Position numbers and translations under genes: made by a program
Shown here: piece after piece, positions 1 through 5,699 of the stretch
Layout of the letters: each line of letters starts with the position of its first letter
Numbering within the stretch: the first letter of the stretch is position 1
Notes under the pieces: generated by a model
Databases searched by the model: none
What the model saw: the letters and a program-made list of their open reading frames with translations, nothing else
Told to the model about the DNA's origin: nothing
Assembly (NCBI GenBank): GCA_937876395.1
Contig: CALEIM010000168.1
Coordinates: 1-5,699 of the forward strand
DNA: 5,699 nt
Source of the DNA: an uncultured Wenzhouxiangella sp.
GTDB lineage: Bacteria > Pseudomonadota > Gammaproteobacteria > Xanthomonadales > Wenzhouxiangellaceae
Reading direction: 5' to 3'

Positions 1-2427
1 CTCAAGAAGCGTCAGGTTTCGCGCCTGATCGACGAGTGCTACCGCAAGCTCGGCCTGAAGAAGACTGTGGTTTTTGCCGACCAGCTCATGTACACCGGCT
101 TCCACTATTCAACCCGGGCCGGCGTTTCGATCTGCCTGGAGGACCTTCAGGTTCCGGCGGAGAAGAAAACCATTCTTGAGCGGGCCGAAAAGGAAGTGCT
201 CGACATCCAGGACCAGTACGCCTCCGGGGTGGTGACTTCCGGCGAGCGCTACAACAAGGTGGTCGATATCTGGTCGCGCACCAACGAAGAGGTGGCGCGC
301 GCCATGATGAAGCGCATCGGCAAGCGCGTGCGGGTAGACACCGAGGGCAATGAGGTCGAGGAAGATTCGATGAACTCGATCTACATCATGGCCGATTCCG
401 GTGCGCGTGGTTCGGCGGCCCAGATCCGCCAGCTCGCCGGGATGCGTGGCCTGATGGCCAAGCCGGACGGCTCGATCATCGAAACGCCGATCACGGCCAA
501 CTTTCGCGAAGGGCTTAACGTCCTGCAGTACTTTATTTCCACTCACGGCGCCCGTAAGGGCCTGGCCGATACGGCGCTCAAGACCGCCAACTCCGGCTAC
601 CTGACCCGTCGCCTGGTCGACGTGGCCCAGGATCTGGTCGTCATCGAGGAGGACTGCGGCACCGAGCTGGGTCTGGAAATGCTGCCGATCGTTGAAGGTG
701 GTGATGTCATTGAAACGCTGGGTGTGCGTATTCTTGGTCGCGTGGTGGCCGAGGATATCTATCCGGCTGACAGTGACGACGTCCTGTGCCCGCGCGGCAC
801 ACTGCTGGACGAGGCCTGGGTTGAGCTTTTGGAAAATGCCGGTGTCGACCGAGTTCTGGTGCGCTCGGCGATTACCTGTGAGACCCGTCATGGCATCTGC
901 GCGGCCTGTTATGGTCGTGACCTGGCACGCGGCACAATCGTTAATGACGGTGAAGCGGTCGGCGTGATCGCGGCTCAGTCGATTGGTGAACCCGGCACTC
1001 AGCTGACCATGCGGACCTTCCATATCGGTGGTGCGGCTTCAAGGCTGGTGGCCATTGACCATATCGAAGTCAAGTCAGCCGGGTCAGTGCGCCTCTACAA
1101 CCTCAAGTCAGTCGAAAACGTCGACAACAAACTGGTTGCCGTATCCCGCTCCGGCGAGCTGTCGATCATCGACAGCCACGGGCGTGAGCGCGAGCGTTAC
1201 AAGATTCCTTACGGCGCGCTTCTGCACGTCAAGGAAGGCGACAAGGTGGCGGTGGGCCAGCAGGTGGCCAACTGGGATCCGCACACTCATCCGGTGGTTG
1301 CCGAGTTGGCTGGTGTGGCCAGCTTCCATGACTTCATTGGCGGCGTGACGGTTACCGAAGAGGTGGACGAAGTCACCGGCCTGATGTCGATGGTGGTCAC
1401 CGATCCGAAGAAACGTGGCTCCGAGGGCAAGGATCTGCGACCCATGATCCGCCTGCTCGACAAGAAGGGCAAGCAGCTCAATATTCCCGGAACGGAACAG
1501 CCGGCGCAATACTTTTTGCCGGCCGGGGCGGTCATCAACTGCAGCGACGGCCAGGAGATCAAGGTGGGTGACGTGGTGGCGCGAATCCCGCAGGAATCGT
1601 CCAAAACCCGCGACATCACCGGCGGTCTGCCGCGCGTTGCTGACCTGTTCGAGGCCAGAAAGCCCAAGGAAGGCGCGATTCTGGCCGAAGCCTCCGGGGT
1701 GGTCAGTTACGGCAAGGAGACCAAGGGCAAGCAGCGCCTGGTCATCACCGACGAAAACGGCGAGGCCCACGATGAGCTGATTCCCAAGTGGCGCCAGGTA
1801 CTGGTGTTTGAAGGTGAGCACGTGGCCAAGGGTGAAACCGTTGTCGACGGCGAGCCCAACCCGCACGATATTTTGCGCCTGCTCGGTGTCGAGCGGCTTG
1901 CAGACTACCTCGTCCAGGAAATTCAGGACGTCTATCGTCTGCAGGGTGTGGGCATCAACGACAAGCACATCGAGGTCATCATTCGCCAGATGTTGCGCAA
2001 GGTTGAAGTGCTCGATCCGGGCGACAGCAATTTCCTCAGGGGTGAGCAGGTTGAAGGCACACGCGCCCTGGAGGAAACCGAGCGTCTGCAACAGCTTGGC
2101 AAGGTCGTGCCGCGCTACCACAGTGTATTGCTCGGGATCACCAAGGCCTCGCTGGCCACCGAGTCGTTCATCTCGGCTGCTTCCTTCCAGGAAACCACCC
2201 GGGTGCTGACTGACGCGGCTGTTCGCGGTACGGTTGATCACCTGCGCGGGCTCAAGGAGAACGTCATTGTCGGGCGTCTGATCCCTGCCGGCACCGGGCG
2301 GGTCGCCGCTCAGCGCCGCCGTGAGCGCCGCCACGAGGAGGCCACGGCTGAAATGGGCGCGCTGCTGCGGGCCACCGATACCGAGGAGGCTGCAGCCGAG
2401 CAGACGGCGGACGAGGCCGGCTCCTGA
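1..2427 (+). CDS. rpoC: DNA-directed RNA polymerase subunit beta', C-terminal part (5' end outside window)
   Basis: Beta' forms the active-site cleft of RNA polymerase with beta. The frame is open from base 1 and gives 808 residues ending at TGA 2425-2427. Anchor motifs align with E. coli beta' at a constant offset of 595, so the window starts near E. coli residue 596; the NADFDGD magnesium site lies upstream, outside the window. Visible parts, by window codon: the ADSGARGS segment with Arg136 (equivalent to R731, near the NTP phosphates); the bridge helix around 174-209 ([20 protein letters not shown]); zinc-site cysteines 219, 293, 300 and 303 with E. coli spacing; and the trigger loop with Met337, Arg338 and His341 (M932, R933, H936). 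A long insertion of E. coli SI3 length then precedes [15 protein letters not shown] at 539. The C-terminus ends in an Arg-rich then Ala/Glu-rich tail, which is variable in the family. Full length should be about 1400 residues. No frameshift or missing key residue is seen. Confidence 0.98.
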   Translation, partial: LKKRQVSRLIDECYRKLGLKKTVVFADQLMYTGFHYSTRAGVSICLEDLQVPAEKKTILERAEKEVLDIQDQYASGVVTSGERYNKVVDIWSRTNEEVARAMMKRIGKRVRVDTEGNEVEEDSMNSIYIMADSGARGSAAQIRQLAGMRGLMAKPDGSIIETPITANFREGLNVLQYFISTHGARKGLADTALKTANSGYLTRRLVDVAQDLVVIEEDCGTELGLEMLPIVEGGDVIETLGVRILGRVVAEDIYPADSDDVLCPRGTLLDEAWVELLENAGVDRVLVRSAITCETRHGICAACYGRDLARGTIVNDGEAVGVIAAQSIGEPGTQLTMRTFHIGGAASRLVAIDHIEVKSAGSVRLYNLKSVENVDNKLVAVSRSGELSIIDSHGRERERYKIPYGALLHVKEGDKVAVGQQVANWDPHTHPVVAELAGVASFHDFIGGVTVTEEVDEVTGLMSMVVTDPKKRGSEGKDLRPMIRLLDKKGKQLNIPGTEQPAQYFLPAGAVINCSDGQEIKVGDVVARIPQESSKTRDITGGLPRVADLFEARKPKEGAILAEASGVVSYGKETKGKQRLVITDENGEAHDELIPKWRQVLVFEGEHVAKGETVVDGEPNPHDILRLLGVERLADYLVQEIQDVYRLQGVGINDKHIEVIIRQMLRKVEVLDPGDSNFLRGEQVEGTRALEETERLQQLGKVVPRYHSVLLGITKASLATESFISAASFQETTRVLTDAAVRGTVDHLRGLKENVIVGRLIPAGTGRVAAQRRRERRHEEATAEMGALLRATDTEEAAAEQTADEAGS

Positions 2428-2473
2428 CGCCCAAAACAAGCCCTCGGACGTTGGGGTATACTGAGAAAAAGCT

Positions 2474-2497
2474 GCCCGCGACCGGTCGGTCGCGGGC
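2474..2497. terminator. Perfect 10-bp hairpin behind rpoC; T-run only on the minus strand
   Basis: The arms GCCCGCGACC (2474-2483) and GGTCGCGGGC (2488-2497) pair perfectly around the four-base loop GGTC, starting 47 bases after the rpoC stop. On the + strand it is followed by CCTCACTTGG, so it lacks the U-tract of a normal intrinsic terminator for rpoC. On the minus strand the hairpin is followed by AGCTTTTTCT, which is terminator-like for antisense transcription. It could instead protect the rpoC mRNA 3' end or act as a weak terminator. The structure is certain from the bases; its function is inferred. Confidence 0.45.
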
Positions 2498-2546
2498 CCT
2501 CACTTGGCCTGAGTGTCGCAGATAGCGAATCAGGCGACAAAGTAGC

Positions 2547-2575
2547 TTGACACGCCCCCAAACACCCCTTAGAAT
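2547..2575 (+). promoter_or_regulatory. Sigma-70 promoter for the str operon (rpsL)
   Basis: A perfect -35 hexamer TTGACA (2547-2552) is separated by exactly 17 bases from the -10 hexamer TAGAAT (2570-2575), which matches five of six consensus bases. Transcription should start near 2582, giving an rpsL leader of about 55 bases. The bases after the -10 (TCCCGT) are fairly GC-rich, a trait of promoters inhibited by ppGpp and DksA, so stringent control is plausible but not shown. The promoter would give rpsL-rpsG-fusA-tuf transcription independent of rpoBC. Confidence 0.85.
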
Positions 2576-2585
2576 TCCCGTTCTT

Positions 2586-2622
2586 CGGCAGACCGAGTTC
2601 CCGGTCTGTCGTTTGTTTTCTT
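2586..2622 (+). terminator. Terminator-like hairpin and T-rich tract in the rpsL leader
   Basis: CGGCAGACCG (2586-2595) pairs with CGGTCTGTCG (2602-2611), ten pairs including one G-U, around the loop AGTTCC. The run TTTGTTTTCTT (2612-2622) follows at once, so the element has the form of a Rho-independent terminator. It lies downstream of the predicted start site near 2582 and ends 15 bases before the rpsL ATG. It may end read-through from rpoC, attenuate transcription from the rpsL promoter, or be a 5' stabilising stem whose U-rich flank helps ribosome loading. The shape is clear; the role is open. Confidence 0.55.
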
Positions 2623-2637
2623 GCGATATCAAAAATT

Positions 2638-3012
2638 ATGGCGACGATCAATCAGTTGGTCCGCAAACCACGGCGGATCAAAGAAGATAAATCAAACGTG
2701 CCGGCGCTGGAAGCGTCGCCGCAAAAGCGCGGTGTGTGCACTCGCGTTTACACGACGACCCCGAAGAAGCCGAACTCGGCTCTGCGCAAGGTCGCTCGTG
2801 TGCGGTTGACCAACGGCTACGAGGTTTCCAGCTACATTGGCGGCGAAGGCCACAATCTGCAGGAGCACTCGGTGGTGCTGATACGCGGCGGCCGAGTCAA
2901 GGACTTGCCCGGCGTGCGCTACCACACCGTGCGTGGCAGCCTGGATACCGCTGGCGTGTCTGATCGTCGCCAGGGTCGCTCGAAGTACGGCGCCAAGCGC
3001 CCGAAAAACTGA
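2638..3012 (+). CDS. rpsL: 30S ribosomal protein S12
   Basis: S12 sits at the interface side of the 30S decoding centre and helps control tRNA selection accuracy. The ORF has 124 residues, the normal length for the family. The start is fixed by the family N-terminus [12 protein letters not shown], although no Shine-Dalgarno sequence precedes the ATG; the bases just upstream are ATATCAAAAATT. The conserved loop [12 protein letters not shown] carries Lys43, and [14 protein letters not shown] carries Lys88 and Asp89. These are the wild-type residues at the classic streptomycin-resistance positions, so no resistance is predicted from this gene. Asp89 is the residue methylthiolated by RimO in E. 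coli. Cys34 is kept, while the position of the second E. coli cysteine, 27, is Ser. It is the first gene after the promoter at 2547-2575 and lies 13 bases before rpsG. Confidence 0.98.
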   Translation: MATINQLVRKPRRIKEDKSNVPALEASPQKRGVCTRVYTTTPKKPNSALRKVARVRLTNGYEVSSYIGGEGHNLQEHSVVLIRGGRVKDLPGVRYHTVRGSLDTAGVSDRRQGRSKYGAKRPKN

Positions 3013-3025
3013 CGGAATCTGAATC

Positions 3026-3496
3026 ATGTCCCGCAAGCATTCAAATTTTGAGCGCGATATCCTGCCCGACCCGCGGTTTGGCAGCGAGATGATCGCGCGC
3101 TTCATCAATATGGTGATGCAAGACGGCAAGAAGTCCGTGGCCGAGCGTATCGTCTATGGCGCCATCGAAGAGATGGAAAGCAAGGGTCGCGCCGAGCCGC
3201 TCGAAGCGATCGAGCAGGCACTCGATAACGTCGCGCCGGCCGTAGAGGTCAAGTCGCGCCGCGTCGGTGGTGCTACCTACCAGGTACCGGTCGAAGTCCG
3301 CCCCAAGCGCCAGCAGGCCCTGGCCATGCGCTGGATGATTGATGCGGCGCGCAAGCGTGGTGAGAACACCATGCCCAGACGCCTGGCCGGAGAGCTGCTT
3401 GATGCCGCGGAAGAGCGTGGCACGGCGGTCAGAAAACGTGAAGATACTCATCGAATGGCCGAAGCCAACAAGGCTTTCGCTCATTATCGCTGGTAA
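3026..3496 (+). CDS. rpsG: 30S ribosomal protein S7
   Basis: S7 is a primary 16S rRNA-binding protein that starts assembly of the 30S head and lies near the E site. The ORF has 156 residues, the common bacterial length, and ends in the typical [11 protein letters not shown]. Other signatures are ILPDP at 12-16, the [19 protein letters not shown] rRNA- and mRNA-contacting segment near 75-93, and [15 protein letters not shown]. The start ATG is supported by the 11 residues before ILPDP, the same count as in E. coli S7, and by a weak GGAA (3014-3017) eight bases upstream. The N-terminal tail, [10 protein letters not shown], is less basic than the E. coli tail PRRRVIGQRK; a similar MSRK start is recalled from Xanthomonas S7. 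The 13-base gap to rpsL implies cotranscription and perhaps translational coupling. Confidence 0.98.
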   Translation: MSRKHSNFERDILPDPRFGSEMIARFINMVMQDGKKSVAERIVYGAIEEMESKGRAEPLEAIEQALDNVAPAVEVKSRRVGGATYQVPVEVRPKRQQALAMRWMIDAARKRGENTMPRRLAGELLDAAEERGTAVRKREDTHRMAEANKAFAHYRW

Positions 3497-3507
3497 GTGA
3501 AGTAACC

Positions 3508-3511
3508 GAGG
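3508..3511 (+). promoter_or_regulatory. Ribosome binding site for the fusA GTG start
   Basis: GAGG lies eight bases before the GTG at 3520. It supports this GTG as the start, and the EF-G N-terminus encoded from it aligns residue for residue with E. coli EF-G. Confidence 0.75.
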
Positions 3512-3519
3512 TTTTAGAC

Positions 3520-5613
<2,094 letters not shown>

Positions 5614-5630
5614 GGCGCAGGTAACAAGAC

Positions 5631-5635
5631 GAGGA
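5631..5635 (+). promoter_or_regulatory. Ribosome binding site for tuf
   Basis: GAGGA lies nine bases before the tuf ATG at 5645, within the 31-base gap after fusA. No promoter or terminator is seen in this gap, so tuf is probably read from the rpsL promoter, although a promoter inside fusA cannot be excluded by eye. Confidence 0.65.
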
Positions 5636-5644
5636 TTTGCAGCT

Positions 5645-5699
5645 ATGTCCAAGGCAAAGTTTGAACGCACGAAGCCGCACGTCAACGTGGGCACGATCG
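5645..5699 (+). CDS. tuf: Translation elongation factor Tu, N-terminal fragment (cut by window end)
   Basis: Only 18 codons and one base are present, encoding MSKAKFERTKPHVNVGTI, the well-known EF-Tu N-terminus just before the GTP-binding P-loop. EF-Tu delivers aminoacyl-tRNA to the ribosomal A site as a GTP complex. The start ATG is supported by the family N-terminus and a GAGGA site. Position directly after fusA is the normal str-operon place for a tuf gene. Many gammaproteobacteria carry two tuf copies; the window cannot say whether a second exists here. Confidence 0.95.
   Translation, partial: MSKAKFERTKPHVNVGTI

Noticed and set aside
1108..2439. 443-residue open frame on the minus strand opposite rpoC, and a 304-residue one at 109-1023
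   Set aside because: Both lie wholly or almost wholly opposite well-conserved rpoC coding sequence, show no recognisable family motif, and are expected from high GC with few stops in the antisense frame.
2457..2462. TATACT as a second -10 element upstream of the first hairpin
   Set aside because: The hexamer matches five of six -10 bases, but no good -35 lies 16-18 bases upstream (AAAACA or similar) and no extended -10 TG is present. The promoter at 2547-2575 is far better.
2507..2539. Short inverted repeats GCCTGA/TCAGGC and TGTCGC/GCGACA between the first hairpin and the promoter
   Set aside because: Each is only six pairs with loops of 14-17 bases, and they exclude each other. This is within what chance gives in GC-rich sequence, and no operator pattern is evident.
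2761..2910. Possible streptomycin-resistance changes in S12
   Set aside because: Lys43 and Lys88 are both wild type, and the surrounding PKKPNS and GGRVKDLPG loops are unchanged.
5614..5644. Terminator or promoter between fusA and tuf
   Set aside because: The 31-base gap contains no stem with a T-run and no recognisable -35/-10 pair, only the tuf ribosome binding site.

Overview
The window holds the 3' part of rpoC and then most of a str operon in the order rpoC - rpsL - rpsG - fusA - tuf, all on the + strand. These genes encode RNA polymerase subunit beta', ribosomal proteins S12 and S7, elongation factor G and the first codons of elongation factor Tu. Every gene is conserved and intact except where the window edge cuts it (rpoC at the 5' end, tuf at the 3' end). 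The organism is very probably a gammaproteobacterium with fairly high GC content. In Escherichia coli the rpoBC and str clusters lie far apart, so the direct rpoC-rpsL junction argues against an enteric bacterium. From memory of family sequences, the S12 start ([12 protein letters not shown]) and S7 (an MSRK start, then residues such as [16 protein letters not shown] and [10 protein letters not shown]) most resemble the Xanthomonadales/Lysobacterales and their relatives. That placement is an inference and was not tested by a search.

Layout. Positions 1-2427 are the last 808 codons of rpoC, with the bridge helix, second zinc site, trigger loop and its large insertion. Positions 2428-2637 are a 210-base intergenic region with three recognisable elements: a perfect 10-bp hairpin (2474-2497), a near-consensus sigma-70 promoter (TTGACA, 17 bases, TAGAAT; 2547-2575), and a second hairpin followed by a T-rich run (2586-2622). 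The last element lies between the promoter and the rpsL start. rpsL (2638-3012), rpsG (3026-3496), fusA (3520-5613) and tuf (from 5645) follow with gaps of only 13, 23 and 31 bases, as expected for one transcript.

How the genes work together. RpoC is part of the transcription machine. S12 and S7 are 30S proteins at the decoding centre and in the head. EF-G and EF-Tu are the GTPases that drive translocation and aminoacyl-tRNA delivery. All are growth-rate-linked functions, and the strong promoter before rpsL gives the translation genes their own transcription start after rpoC.

I see no novel system, mobile element, CRISPR array or RNA gene. The points worth a second look are regulatory. They are the terminator-like hairpin in the rpsL leader, the lack of a Shine-Dalgarno sequence before rpsL, the short rpsL-rpsG gap with no room for an E. 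coli-style S7 repressor site, and the hairpin behind rpoC whose T-run lies on the wrong strand for rpoC.
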